A stretch of DNA of 64,000 nucleotides, taken from assembly GCF_004343775.1 (NCBI RefSeq), contig NZ_PTXL01000008.1, positions 546,699-610,698 of the forward strand, in the 5' to 3' direction. Each line of letters begins with the position of its first letter. Position 1 is the first letter of the stretch. Positions 52,640 to 62,411 of this stretch are shown here, piece by piece. Source of the stretch: Burkholderia sp. SRS-46. Lineage in GTDB: Bacteria; Pseudomonadota; Gammaproteobacteria; Burkholderiales; Burkholderiaceae. The translations under genes were made by a program, and so were the position numbers. The notes below the pieces were generated by a model. That model did no database searches. It was not told the origin of the DNA and worked only from the letters and a program-made list of their open reading frames with translations.

Positions 52640-55600
52640 ATGCACACGGTTGTCCTCGGCTGGTTCGGCGTCTCCGCCGTCTGGTTCATCCCCCTCATCT
52701 GGCGCCTCGCGAAAGCGATGCTGCCCGGCGGCGACGGCGTCGCCGGCCGCGGCTCGATCCGGCTCTGGCTCGGCTTCGCGTGCGTGTTCGTCGCGAGCTG
52801 CACGCTGACGAGCGCGCTGTCCGGTGCCGACACCAATGCGCTCGGCCACGCGCTCGCGGCCGGCTTCGAGCGCGTGCTCGGCCGGATCGGCACGCCGCTC
52901 GCGATGGTCGTGCTGTTTTTCGCGGGCCTGCCGTGGCTGACCGGCCTCGGCTGGCAGCGCGTCGCCGCGTGGCTCGATACGTCGTTCGGGCTCAAGCTGG
53001 CGCGCGACGCCGACGACGATGCCCGCGGCGTCGCCGATCTGCCCCGCCACGCGCTGCATCGCGACGACGAGCGCCGCGTGCGCCGTGCCGGCGACGTCCA
53101 GCCGACCACCGCGCATACCGTCAATTCGATGGCGCCCCGGCAGAACGGCCGGTTTTCGCGCCCGACGCTGTGGAAGCCCGATCCGCAGGCGCGGCCGAAG
53201 CCGCGCGGCCAGACGGCGGCCCGGCCGCACACGGAGCCGGTCGCGCCGTCGGGCTGGCTGAAGCCCACGCCGCCATTCCGGCCGGCCGCGGCACCCGCGG
53301 CGGGTGCCGGTACGGCCGGCGCCGCCGCTGCGGCCCGGCCCGCGCCAGGCGTCCCGTCGCCGCGCCCTGCTCCGGCCCCGCTGACACTCGAACCGGCCCG
53401 CACGCGGCCGGCACCGGCGGCGCCCGCGCGTTCGGCCGATGCGCTCCGGCAGCCGGTCGTGCCACGCGCAACCGTGGCGCCTCGGCCGACCGGTGCGGCA
53501 CCGGCGCGGCCGCTGGCGCGCCCGGCCGCCGCAACGGCGTCGACGCCGGTTCCGCCCGCCCTGCCCCGCCAGCGCCCCGCCGCGCCGGCGCGCGCGCCGC
53601 TTTATGCGTGGACCGAAAAGCCCGCGGCGCCGATCACACCCGCGCCGAGCGTCCACGAGACCTTGCGTTCGATCGAGGCCAGCACCGCGCAATGGGCATC
53701 GCTGGCCGGCACGTCGCCGGCCGAAGCCGCGCACGCGGCCGTGCCGGCGGCGGCAGGCGCTGCAGCCGCGGCGTGGCCAGCCGCATCGGCCGGGCCGGTT
53801 TCCGGGTCGCGCGGCACGGGGGCTGAAGCAATCGGCAGCGTGGCCGGCACGCACGCCGCAACGTTGCACGGCGACGACGCGATCGTGCTGCCCGCGTTCA
53901 TGCCGGTGGATGACGGCGCTTGGACGCCGGATGCGCGCTCGGGCGCGGATGTCCCGGCAGTACCGGAGACGCCGGCCAGCGCTCCGCGGGATGCGATCGC
54001 GACCGCGATGCCGGCTTCGGCGGCGATCGCCGCCGACACCGACGCAGCGATCACGTCCGAGTTGAAAGACAGCGGCCAGGACGACGCCGACGGGGTCGAG
54101 GCTCACGCCACGGCGCCGGTCGACACCGCGATCGACCTCGCCCCGTGGGAAGAAATCGCCGGGCCGCAAACGGCCGCCGGCATTGCGGTCGACGCGCCGG
54201 CGAGCGAAACGCCGCCGGCCGCGCCCCGTGCGCTGGCCGCCGAGCTGCCGGCCGCCGAAGACCACGCGGCCGTGCAGGCTGGTGTCCCGCTCGCCGAAAA
54301 CGCCACGGTTGCACACGACGCCGACACGCCGCACCCGCCGGTTTCGGGGACCGATGAAGTGGTCCCGTCCGACATGGCGAGCGACGCGCCCCCGATCGAG
54401 CGGAATTTGATCGACGCGAAGCCTGCCGCGACGCTGGCCACGCACGCCCCCGCCGCAGGCGCATTCGCCACGCCGCCGCTGGACCCCGTGACATCGGTTG
54501 CGAATCCTGTCGCGCCGAATCCGGCAGCGGCAAGCGTCGACGCGAACGTCGTCGCGCCGGTGGCGGCATCCCCGGTTGCTCCGGCAAATCCCCCCGGTGA
54601 GATTTCGTCGAGCACAACCGCATCCGCTGTTGCGCCGTTCGCTGCGTCCACGCCTGCTGCTGAAACGACGGTTGCATCGACACACGCCCCCGGCATCGCG
54701 CCGCAGCCGACGAGCGTGCCGGCAAGCGCACGGTGGCCCATCGCGACGGGTAGCGTGTCCGTTGCAGAACCGGTTGCATCCGGATCCGCCGCGGCGGATC
54801 CGTCCTCGACGACCGCGAGCCCCGATCAAGTGACCGATACGGCCGACACCGATACGCGCGCAACCGCTCCCGCAACCATCGCACCGGCGACGTTTGCGGC
54901 GGGTTCGATCGCTGCCGCGGCCTCGTTCCTGCCGTCGACGCCCGCCGCAGCCGCTACCTTGCACGACGCCGCGACGCAGGACGAACCGGCGGCGGCGGAT
55001 GCACCGGATTCGCCATTCACCGTGACATCCGCGCTATCGCCGGCAACCGGCGCGACGACCTTCGGCGCGGCACTTGCCTCGCCTGCCGCCGCTTCGGCCG
55101 CGACGCCGTCTGCGCCTACGCTCGTCGCACCGCCGGTCGCAACGGCGGTGGCATCCGCACCCGCGCCGGCCGCGGCGTCCGCATGGTCGCCCGCTGCACC
55201 GACATCGATTCAGGCACCCGCATCGACCTTCGCGTCCGCTTCGTCGACTGCAACGCCTGCACCCGCCTTCGGCGCGATCGCCATGCCCGGCGCGCAGCCG
55301 CAAGCGCCGGCCACGACCGTCGCAAGTGCGCCGACGGCCATTGCCGCCTTCACGCAGACCGCCGCCAGACCGATGGACATCGCGCCTGCGCCGATCGTCC
55401 CTGCCGCTTCGACCACATTTGCTGCACCGGCCCCGGCGCCCGTCGTGCCGTCGTCGCACGGCAACGGCACGCCCCCGGCGGGTAGCGACTTCGACCGGAT
55501 CGGCACATCCGCGCTGTCCGGCCTGGCAGTGCCCGTGACGACCTCAGCCGTTGCGAGCCCGGTTGCACCGGTCGTCGCAAGCACCGGCGCCACCGTTTCC

Positions 55601-57289
55601 GCGACGCCGATCGCCACGCCGCCCTCCGCCATGATCCCGGAAGCGGCTGCGCCCGAGGCGCCTGCGGTACCGACCGTCGACGCCAGCGCAGCGCTCGCGG
55701 TGCCGGCCGCCCCGGCGGCGCCCGCCGAAGTCTCCGCGGCGCCCGCCGACGCCTCGCCCGCGAAACCGCCGCGGCCGAACGCATTCGAATTCCACGCGCC
55801 CGCCTCCTTCAACGTCGAACTGCCGACGATCGACCTGCTCGAGCCGTCGTCCGACGACGTCGAGACGATCAGCGAGGAGCACCTCGCGCAGACCGGCCAG
55901 GTGATCGAACAGCGCCTGCAGGAATTCAAGGTGCCGGTGACGGTGGTCGGCGCGTCCGCCGGCCCGGTGATCACGCGCTTCGAGATCGAGCCCGCGCTCG
56001 GCGTGCGCGGCAGCCAGATCGTCGGCCTGATGAAGGATCTTTCGCGCGGCCTCGGCCTCACGTCGATCCGCGTCGTCGAGACGATTCCCGGCAAGACCTG
56101 CATGGGCCTCGAGCTGCCGAACGCGAAACGCCAGATGATCCGCCTGTCCGAGATCCTCGCGTCGCGCCAGTACCAGCATTCGGCGTCGCAGCTGACGATC
56201 GCGATGGGCAAGGACATCACCGGCAACCCGGTCGTCACCGATCTCGCGAAGGCGCCGCACATGCTGGTCGCCGGCACGACCGGTTCGGGCAAGTCGGTCG
56301 CGATCAACGCGATGATCCTGTCGCTGCTGTACAAGGCGACGCCCGAAGAAGTGCGGCTCATCATGATCGACCCGAAGATGCTCGAGCTGTCGGTCTACGA
56401 GGGCATCCCGCACCTGCTCGCGCCGGTCGTCACCGACATGAAGCTCGCGGCGAACGCGCTGAACTGGTGCGTCGGCGAGATGGAGAAGCGCTACCGGCTG
56501 ATGTCGGCCGTCGGCGTGCGCAACCTCGCGGGCTTCAACCAGAAGATCCGCGACGCCGAGGCGAAGGAAAAGAAGATCGGCAACCCGTTCTCGCTGACGC
56601 CGGAAGACCCCGAGCCGCTGTCGACGCTGCCGCTGATCGTCGTCGTGATCGACGAGCTCGCCGACCTGATGATGGTCGCCGGCAAGAAGATCGAGGAACT
56701 GATCGCCCGCCTCGCGCAGAAGGCCCGCGCGGCCGGCATCCACCTGATCCTCGCGACGCAGCGGCCGTCGGTCGACGTGATCACCGGCCTCATCAAGGCG
56801 AACATCCCGACGCGCGTCGCGTTCCAGGTGTCGTCGAAGATCGATTCGCGCACGATTCTCGACCAGATGGGCGCCGAATCGCTGCTCGGCCAGGGCGACA
56901 TGCTGTTCCTGCCGCCCGGCACCGGCTATCCGCAGCGCGTGCACGGCGCGTTCGTCGCCGACGAGGAAGTGCACCGCGTCGTCGAGTTCCTGAAGCAGTT
57001 CGGCGAGCCGCAGTACGAGGAAGGGATTCTCGACGGCCCGACCAGCGAGGGCGCGGCGCAGGACCTGTTCGGCGAGGCGCCGGACGCCGAGGCGGATCCG
57101 CTGTACGACGAAGCCGTCGCGTTCGTCGTGCGCACGCGGCGCGCGTCGATCTCGTCGGTGCAGCGCCAGCTGCGGATCGGCTACAACCGGGCCGCACGGC
57201 TCGTCGAGCAGATGGAAGCGGCCGGGCTCGTGTCGCCGATGGGCATCAACGGCAGCCGCGAGGTGCTGGTGCCGGCCGCCGCGGATTGA
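52640..57289 (+). CDS. ftsK: FtsK/SpoIIIE DNA translocase with giant disordered linker
   Basis: 1549 residues. Three membrane segments occur in residues 1-110, followed by a linker of about 900 residues (130-1045) rich in Ala, Pro, Thr, Val and Ser. The motor follows: alpha/beta domains from about 1053 (FNVELPTIDLLEPSSDD), Walker A GTTGSGKS near residue 1211, Walker B VVVIDELADLM, and a winged-helix gamma domain (last 63 residues, QRQLRIGYNRAARLV) that reads KOPS sites. It pumps DNA at the septum for chromosome dimer resolution. The N-terminus is shorter than in E. coli FtsK; 52640 is the first canonical in-frame start. Confidence 0.94.
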   Translation: MHTVVLGWFGVSAVWFIPLIWRLAKAMLPGGDGVAGRGSIRLWLGFACVFVASCTLTSALSGADTNALGHALAAGFERVLGRIGTPLAMVVLFFAGLPWLTGLGWQRVAAWLDTSFGLKLARDADDDARGVADLPRHALHRDDERRVRRAGDVQPTTAHTVNSMAPRQNGRFSRPTLWKPDPQARPKPRGQTAARPHTEPVAPSGWLKPTPPFRPAAAPAAGAGTAGAAAAARPAPGVPSPRPAPAPLTLEPARTRPAPAAPARSADALRQPVVPRATVAPRPTGAAPARPLARPAAATASTPVPPALPRQRPAAPARAPLYAWTEKPAAPITPAPSVHETLRSIEASTAQWASLAGTSPAEAAHAAVPAAAGAAAAAWPAASAGPVSGSRGTGAEAIGSVAGTHAATLHGDDAIVLPAFMPVDDGAWTPDARSGADVPAVPETPASAPRDAIATAMPASAAIAADTDAAITSELKDSGQDDADGVEAHATAPVDTAIDLAPWEEIAGPQTAAGIAVDAPASETPPAAPRALAAELPAAEDHAAVQAGVPLAENATVAHDADTPHPPVSGTDEVVPSDMASDAPPIERNLIDAKPAATLATHAPAAGAFATPPLDPVTSVANPVAPNPAAASVDANVVAPVAASPVAPANPPGEISSSTTASAVAPFAASTPAAETTVASTHAPGIAPQPTSVPASARWPIATGSVSVAEPVASGSAAADPSSTTASPDQVTDTADTDTRATAPATIAPATFAAGSIAAAASFLPSTPAAAATLHDAATQDEPAAADAPDSPFTVTSALSPATGATTFGAALASPAAASAATPSAPTLVAPPVATAVASAPAPAAASAWSPAAPTSIQAPASTFASASSTATPAPAFGAIAMPGAQPQAPATTVASAPTAIAAFTQTAARPMDIAPAPIVPAASTTFAAPAPAPVVPSSHGNGTPPAGSDFDRIGTSALSGLAVPVTTSAVASPVAPVVASTGATVSATPIATPPSAMIPEAAAPEAPAVPTVDASAALAVPAAPAAPAEVSAAPADASPAKPPRPNAFEFHAPASFNVELPTIDLLEPSSDDVETISEEHLAQTGQVIEQRLQEFKVPVTVVGASAGPVITRFEIEPALGVRGSQIVGLMKDLSRGLGLTSIRVVETIPGKTCMGLELPNAKRQMIRLSEILASRQYQHSASQLTIAMGKDITGNPVVTDLAKAPHMLVAGTTGSGKSVAINAMILSLLYKATPEEVRLIMIDPKMLELSVYEGIPHLLAPVVTDMKLAANALNWCVGEMEKRYRLMSAVGVRNLAGFNQKIRDAEAKEKKIGNPFSLTPEDPEPLSTLPLIVVVIDELADLMMVAGKKIEELIARLAQKARAAGIHLILATQRPSVDVITGLIKANIPTRVAFQVSSKIDSRTILDQMGAESLLGQGDMLFLPPGTGYPQRVHGAFVADEEVHRVVEFLKQFGEPQYEEGILDGPTSEGAAQDLFGEAPDAEADPLYDEAVAFVVRTRRASISSVQRQLRIGYNRAARLVEQMEAAGLVSPMGINGSREVLVPAAAD

Positions 57290-57324
57290 GCGGCGGGCCG
57301 CCGGCCCCGCTCCGCACCAACGAG

Positions 57325-57350
57325 AAGGGCGCTGCCTCGGCAGCGCCCTT
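57325..57350 (+). terminator. Hairpin between ftsK and the lactonase gene
   Basis: Perfect 11-bp arms (AAGGGCGCTGC and GCAGCGCCCTT) around CTCG. The T run is only two bases, so efficiency may be modest. It lies between convergent genes and could act in both directions. Confidence 0.65.
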
Positions 57351-57396
57351 CCTGCATTCGCGACGCCGAACGCCGCTCAATGCCACATGACGCCGC

Positions 57397-58644
57397 TTAC
57401 AGCGCCGGCACCAGCTTGAAGTCGACCGGCTTGCCGACCGCGACCTTCTGCGGGTTCGCGTCGAGCTTGCCCGTCTCGGCATCGCGCCGGAATACGTAGA
57501 ACGTGTCGCTGTCCTGGTTGCCGACGATCAGCCACTTGCCGGTCGGATCGATCAGGAACTCGCGCGGCGTCTTGCCGAGGCTCGACTGCCGGCCGACCGT
57601 CTTCAGCCGCCCGTCGGCCGGGTTCACCGCATAGATCACGATCTCGTTCGCGTCGCCGCGGTTGCTCGCATACAGGAAACGGCCGTCCGGCGACAGGTGA
57701 AGCGCCGCGCCGCCGACCTTGCCCTTGAAGCCCGGCGCGCTCATCGGCACCGTCTCGACCGGCGTCAGCTTGCCGTCGCGGTAGCCGAACACCTCGACCG
57801 CCGCGTTCAGCTCGCTCGTCACGTACGCATGGCGGCCGTTCGCGCTGAACACCATGTGGCGCGGGCCCGAGCCCGCCTTCACCGGCGTGTAGCGCGTCTC
57901 GGTCGGGCTGATCAGCCCCCGGCTGCCGTCCACCGTGTAGCGGTAGCCGAAGATCCTGTCCGCGCCGAGATCCTGCACGAACAGGTAGCGACCGTCCGGC
58001 GAGAACACCGTCGAATGCACGTGCGCGCCGTCCTGGCGGCCCTTCACGGGCCCGCTGCCTTCATGGTGCACGGCCAGCGTGGCCGGGCTCACCGCGCCGT
58101 CCTCGCGCAGCGGGAACACCGCGAAGCTGCCGCCCGGGTTCGCCGCGACCGAATAGTTCGCGGTCACGAGGTACTTGCCGTCCGGCGACAGGCTCAGGTA
58201 GCACGGATCGTTCCCTTCCGCCGACACCCGGTCGATGAACGTGAGCGCGCCCGTCTTCGCGTCGAAGCGGAACGCGCTGATGCCGCCGCGCTGGCCGGCC
58301 GGCCCGTTGTCGCCGGGCAGCTCGTTGACCGCGTACACGGTCCGGCCGTCGCGGCTCGGCAACAGGTACGACGGATTGACGGTCTTCGCCGACGACAGCG
58401 GCGCGACGCTGCCCGTCTTCGTGTCGAAGCGGTACACGTAGATGCCGTCGCTGCCGCCGTCGGTGTAGGTGCCGACGAGCAGGTTGTAGACGCCGTCGGC
58501 CGGGGCCTGCGCGGACTGTTGCGCAAACGCATGTGTCGCGGATAAGGAGAGCACGATCGCGAAACCTTTCATCCAGTGAGCGAGCCTAAGCGGAAACCCT
58601 CGAGTCGAAGCGCGCGCGTCGCCGGCGCGAAAACGGTTGGGCAT
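57397..58644 (-). CDS. Lactonase-family beta-propeller (6-phosphogluconolactonase type)
   Basis: 415 residues. A long N-terminus with a signal-like segment (FAIVLSLSATHAFA, about 28-41) precedes a seven-bladed propeller: LLVGTYTDGGSDGIYVYRFD, DPCYLSLSPDGKYLVTANYS, QDGAHVHSTVFSPDGRY and LIDPTGKWLIVGNQDSD. The YbhE/Pgl family hydrolyses 6-phosphogluconolactone or related lactones; export to the periplasm would suggest another substrate. The start is set by GGAGG five bases before ATG at 58644. Confidence 0.88.
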   Translation of the reverse strand: MPNRFRAGDARASTRGFPLRLAHWMKGFAIVLSLSATHAFAQQSAQAPADGVYNLLVGTYTDGGSDGIYVYRFDTKTGSVAPLSSAKTVNPSYLLPSRDGRTVYAVNELPGDNGPAGQRGGISAFRFDAKTGALTFIDRVSAEGNDPCYLSLSPDGKYLVTANYSVAANPGGSFAVFPLREDGAVSPATLAVHHEGSGPVKGRQDGAHVHSTVFSPDGRYLFVQDLGADRIFGYRYTVDGSRGLISPTETRYTPVKAGSGPRHMVFSANGRHAYVTSELNAAVEVFGYRDGKLTPVETVPMSAPGFKGKVGGAALHLSPDGRFLYASNRGDANEIVIYAVNPADGRLKTVGRQSSLGKTPREFLIDPTGKWLIVGNQDSDTFYVFRRDAETGKLDANPQKVAVGKPVDFKLVPAL

Positions 58645-58804
58645 TGAATCCTCCTTGCATCGAGCCGCTTCAAGTGTTGATATGTGACGAAACGCCGGCC
58701 GTACGCGTTCCGCCGCCCGGCCGAGTATACGGGCCGCCGCGTCCGGGCGTGAAGCCCGGACGCGGCGGCCCGCAATGTGAACTCGAACCCAAGGATCGCC
58801 GCCC

Positions 58805-60634
58805 ATGCCCGCCCTGATCGAAGACTACGCCCTCGTCGGCGACGGCCACACGGCCGCGCTGATCGCGAAAGACGGCTCCGTCGACTGGCTGTGCTGGCCC
58901 CGCTTCGATTCGGGCGCCTGTTTCGCGGCCCTCGTCGGCACCCCCGAGCACGGCCGCTGGCTGCTCGCGCCGGCCGCCGACGCCGCGATCACGCACACGA
59001 CACGCCGCTATCGCGGCGACACGCTGATACTCGAAACCGATTACGAGAGCGCCGACGGCGCCGTCACCGTGATCGACTTCATGCCGCCCGGCAACGGCTG
59101 GTCGGAGCTCGTGCGGATCGTCGTCGGCCGGCACGGCACGATGAAGATGCGCATGGAGCTGGTGTTGCGCTTCGACTACGGCTTCTCGATTCCATGGGTC
59201 ACGCAGCTCGCGCGCGAGGACGGCATGAAGGCGATCGCGGGGCCCGACACCGTCGTGCTGCGCACGAGCGTGCCGCTCACCGGCAAGAACCTGCATACGC
59301 TCGCCGAATTCACGGTGAGCGCCGACGAGCGCGTGCCGTTCTCGCTCGGCTACGCGCCGTCGCACCTGCGCCTGCCGCCCGCGCGCGACCCGCTGTCGAT
59401 GCTCGCGCGCACCGAGAACTACTGGCTCGAATGGTCGGGGCGCTGCCAGGTGCAGGGCCGCTACGCGGCCGCGGTGCGCCGCTCGCTGATCACGCTGAAG
59501 GCGCTCGCGTACGAGCCGACGGGCGGCATCGTCGCCGCGCCCACCACGTCGCTGCCCGAGAAGATCGGCGGCAACCGCAACTGGGACTACCGCTACTGCT
59601 GGCTGCGCGACGCCACGATCACGCTGCTCGCGCTGATGCGCGGCGGCCACTACGACGAGGCGCGCGCGTGGCGCTCGTGGCTCGGCCGCGTGATGGCCGG
59701 CTCGCCCGAGCAGATCCAGATCATGTACGGGATCGCCGGCGAGCGCCGGCTGCCGGAAATGGAGCTCGACTGGCTGCCCGGCTACCAGGATTCGAAGCCG
59801 GTGCGGGTCGGCAACGGCGCGGCGAACCAGCTGCAGCTCGACGTGTTCGGCGAAGTGATGGCGGCGCTGCACCTCGCGCGCGTGGGCGGCCTGCAGGCCG
59901 ACGACACCGTATGGTCGGTGCAGTGCACGCTGCTCGATCACCTCGAGAAGATCTGGCAGGAGCCCGACGAAGGGATCTGGGAAACGCGCGGCGGCCGCCG
60001 CCATTTCACGTTCTCGAAGGTGATGGCGTGGGTCGCGTTCGACCGCGCGATCAAGTCGGCGGAAATGTTCCGCCTGCCCGGCGCGCTCGACCGCTGGCGC
60101 GCGCTGCGCGAGCGGATCCACGCGGACGTCTGCGCGAACGCGTGGCATGCGGGCAAGGCCGCGTTCACGCAGAGCTACGGCAGCGACGAGCTCGACGCGA
60201 GCGTGCTGCTGATGCCGCTGCTCGGCTTCCTGCCGCCGGACGACCCGCGCGTCGTCGGCACCGTCGCGGCAGTCGAGCGCGAATTGCTGCACGACGGCCT
60301 CGTGCTGCGCTACCGCACCTCCGAGTACGACGACGGCCTGCCGCCCGGCGAAGGCACGTTCCTCGCGTGCAGCTTCTGGCTCGTCGACAATTACGCGCTG
60401 CTCGGCCGGATCGACGAGGCGCACCGGCTGTTCAGCCGGCTGCTGTCGCTGTCGAACGACCTCGGGCTGCTCGCCGAGGAGTACGACCCGGTCGCCGGGC
60501 GCCTCGTCGGCAATTTCCCGCAGGCGTTCTCGCACGTCGCGCTCGTGCACACCGCGATGAACCTGATGCACCACGAGGAAGCGATGGCCCGCGCGGCCGG
60601 CCAGCCCGTGGCCGCCGTGGCCACCGGGCGCTGA
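58805..60634 (+). CDS. Glycoside hydrolase family 15 (glucoamylase/trehalase-like)
   Basis: 609 residues. An N-terminal beta domain (IEDYALVGDGHTAALI, DGSVDWLCWPRFDS) precedes an (alpha/alpha)6 barrel with NRNWDYRYCWLRDATI for substrate, DEGIWETRGGRRHFTFSK carrying the likely general acid, and LLAEEYDP with the likely base. No signal peptide. Related bacterial enzymes act on alpha-glucans or trehalose. The gene is followed by the phaZ promoter region. Confidence 0.9.
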   Translation: MPALIEDYALVGDGHTAALIAKDGSVDWLCWPRFDSGACFAALVGTPEHGRWLLAPAADAAITHTTRRYRGDTLILETDYESADGAVTVIDFMPPGNGWSELVRIVVGRHGTMKMRMELVLRFDYGFSIPWVTQLAREDGMKAIAGPDTVVLRTSVPLTGKNLHTLAEFTVSADERVPFSLGYAPSHLRLPPARDPLSMLARTENYWLEWSGRCQVQGRYAAAVRRSLITLKALAYEPTGGIVAAPTTSLPEKIGGNRNWDYRYCWLRDATITLLALMRGGHYDEARAWRSWLGRVMAGSPEQIQIMYGIAGERRLPEMELDWLPGYQDSKPVRVGNGAANQLQLDVFGEVMAALHLARVGGLQADDTVWSVQCTLLDHLEKIWQEPDEGIWETRGGRRHFTFSKVMAWVAFDRAIKSAEMFRLPGALDRWRALRERIHADVCANAWHAGKAAFTQSYGSDELDASVLLMPLLGFLPPDDPRVVGTVAAVERELLHDGLVLRYRTSEYDDGLPPGEGTFLACSFWLVDNYALLGRIDEAHRLFSRLLSLSNDLGLLAEEYDPVAGRLVGNFPQAFSHVALVHTAMNLMHHEEAMARAAGQPVAAVATGR

Positions 60635-60697
60635 CCCCGGGCGGCGGCGACATCGTCATGGAACGTCAAATCGTAAAAAATTCATGAAAAATCAGGG

Positions 60698-60776
60698 AAA
60701 TGTTGCATTGCACCACCCTACGTTGTTCGATATGATCGACGGCGATTGAGCGGCCGTGTTGAGCGGCCGCGGTGCA
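60698..60776 (+). promoter_or_regulatory. phaZ promoter with inverted and direct repeats
   Basis: A promoter reads TTGCAC (60708-60713), 17 bases, TATGAT (60731-60736). TTGAGCGGCCG occurs twice (60746-60756 and 60759-60769, period 13) just after the expected start. ATGTTGCA near 60700 and TGCAACAT near 60773 form a wide inverted repeat flanking the promoter. Such symmetry suggests a repressor or looping regulator; a PhaR-type protein is a reasonable candidate but is not shown. Confidence 0.6.
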
Positions 60777-60860
60777 ACATGGCCGATCCCTGACCCCTAC
60801 GGCGCGCCGCGACGCCCGACGCCGCCCTCGCGCACCGTCCCCCAAGCGGGAGTTGTCTGC

Positions 60861-62333
60861 ATGCTTTACCAACTGCATGAATTCCAGCGGGCGATGCTGA
60901 GCCCGCTCACGGCCTGGGCCCAGGCCGCGTCGAAATCGTTCGCGAACCCGTCCAGCCCGTTCTCGCTGATGCCCGGCGCGACGCGCATGGCCGCCGCTTA
61001 CGAATTGCTTTACCGGCTCGGCAAGGATTACGAGAAGCCCGAGTTCAACCTGCACCAGATCGTCAAGGACGGCCACAACATCCCGATCGTCGAGCAGACG
61101 ATCGTCGAGAAGCCGTTCTGCCGTCTGCTGCGCTTCAAGCGCTACTCGGACGACGCCGAAGCCGTCACCCAGCTCAAGGACGAGCCGGTCGTGCTGGTGT
61201 GCGCGCCGCTGTCGGGCCATCACTCGACGCTGCTGCGCGACACGGTGCGCACGCTGCTGCAGGATCACAAGGTCTACATCACCGACTGGATCGACGCGCG
61301 GATGGTGCCGGTCGAGACCGGCCCGTTCCACCTGCACGACTACATCGCGTACATCCAGGATTTCATCCGCCACATCGGCGCGCGCAACCTGCACGTGATC
61401 TCGGTGTGCCAGCCGACGGTGCCGGTGCTCGCGGCAATCTCGCTGATGGCGAGCCGCGGCGAGGACACGCCGCTCACGATGACGATGATGGGCGGCCCGA
61501 TCGACGCGCGCCGCAGCCCGACCTCGGTGAACTCGCTCGCGACGCAGCACTCGACCGCATGGTTCGAGAACAACGTGATCCACACGGTGCCCGCGAACTA
61601 CCCCGGCGAAGGCCGCCAGGTGTATCCGGGCTTCCTGCAGCACGCGGGCTTCGTCGCGATGAACCCGGAACGCCACGCGCAATCGCACTGGGATTTCTAC
61701 CAGAGCCTGCTGCGCGGCGACGAAGACGACGCCGAAGCGCACCGCTCGTTCTACGACGAGTACAACGCGGTGCTCGACATGGCCGCCGAGTACTACCTGG
61801 AAACGATCCGCATCGTGTTCCAGGAATTCCGCCTGGCCGAAGGCACGTGGGAAGTCGCCGGCGAGCTCGTGCGCCCGCAGGACATCAGGCACACCGCGCT
61901 GATGACGATCGAGGGCGAACTCGACGACATTTCCGGCAGCGGCCAGACCCACGTGGCGCACGAGCTGTGCACGGGCATCCCGCAGGACCACCGGCGCCAC
62001 CTGACCGCGGAGAAATGCGGCCACTACGGGATCTTCTCGGGCCGCCGCTGGCGCACGATCATCTACCCGCAGCTGCGCGACTTCATCCGCGAGCACGCGC
62101 CGGAGCCGAAGCACGGCGCGGCGAAGGATCGCCCGGACGCGCCGGCGGCCACGACGCTGGCCGCCGTGCCGGCCGCGGCGCCTGCCGCGCCGACCAGGAC
62201 GGCCGCCGCGAAGCGCGCGCGCGCGAAGGCGCCCGCCGCGGCCGCACCGGCCGCACCGGCGAAAGCCACCGCCGTGAAGCGCAGCGGCAGCGCCGCGCGC
62301 GCAAAACCGGCCCGCGCCCGCAAGGCCGCCTGA
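60861..62333 (+). CDS. phaZ: Intracellular polyhydroxybutyrate depolymerase
   Basis: 490 residues. It breaks down native intracellular PHB granules. The catalytic Cys lies in VISVCQPTVPVLAA at residue 183, the same position as in the Ralstonia-type PhaZ that uses Cys instead of Ser. Conserved blocks include PLSGHHSTLLRDTVR, DARMVPVETGPF and CGHYGIFSGRRWR with the His. After about residue 420 an Ala/Lys/Arg-rich tail (about 70 residues, histone-H1-like) is added. Start 60861 follows GGGAG; earlier in-frame ATG would extend it over the promoter repeats. Confidence 0.93.
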   Translation: MLYQLHEFQRAMLSPLTAWAQAASKSFANPSSPFSLMPGATRMAAAYELLYRLGKDYEKPEFNLHQIVKDGHNIPIVEQTIVEKPFCRLLRFKRYSDDAEAVTQLKDEPVVLVCAPLSGHHSTLLRDTVRTLLQDHKVYITDWIDARMVPVETGPFHLHDYIAYIQDFIRHIGARNLHVISVCQPTVPVLAAISLMASRGEDTPLTMTMMGGPIDARRSPTSVNSLATQHSTAWFENNVIHTVPANYPGEGRQVYPGFLQHAGFVAMNPERHAQSHWDFYQSLLRGDEDDAEAHRSFYDEYNAVLDMAAEYYLETIRIVFQEFRLAEGTWEVAGELVRPQDIRHTALMTIEGELDDISGSGQTHVAHELCTGIPQDHRRHLTAEKCGHYGIFSGRRWRTIIYPQLRDFIREHAPEPKHGAAKDRPDAPAATTLAAVPAAAPAAPTRTAAAKRARAKAPAAAAPAAPAKATAVKRSGSAARAKPARARKAA

Positions 62334-62351
62334 CCCGCGCCGCGTCCAACG

Positions 62352-62387
62352 AAAAACGCCGCCATGCGCAAGCACGGCGGCGTTTTT
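62352..62387. terminator. Bidirectional terminator between phaZ and tetR
   Basis: AAAAACGCCGCC and GGCGGCGTTTTT pair over 12 bp (62352-62363 with 62376-62387), so each strand reads a GC-rich hairpin followed by U. It separates the convergent phaZ and TetR genes. Confidence 0.93.
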
Positions 62388-62411
62388 CATGTGGCGGGGG
62401 GAAGCCCGCGC

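Noticed and set aside
52580..54964. Long antisense frame over ftsK, rich in Gly, Arg, Cys
   Set aside because: It mirrors the repetitive Ala/Pro linker of FtsK; no homology or start context.
54100..55500. Repetitive DNA in the ftsK linker as a possible CRISPR or tandem-repeat array
   Set aside because: There is no fixed repeat unit or spacer length; it is codon-level low complexity inside an open frame.
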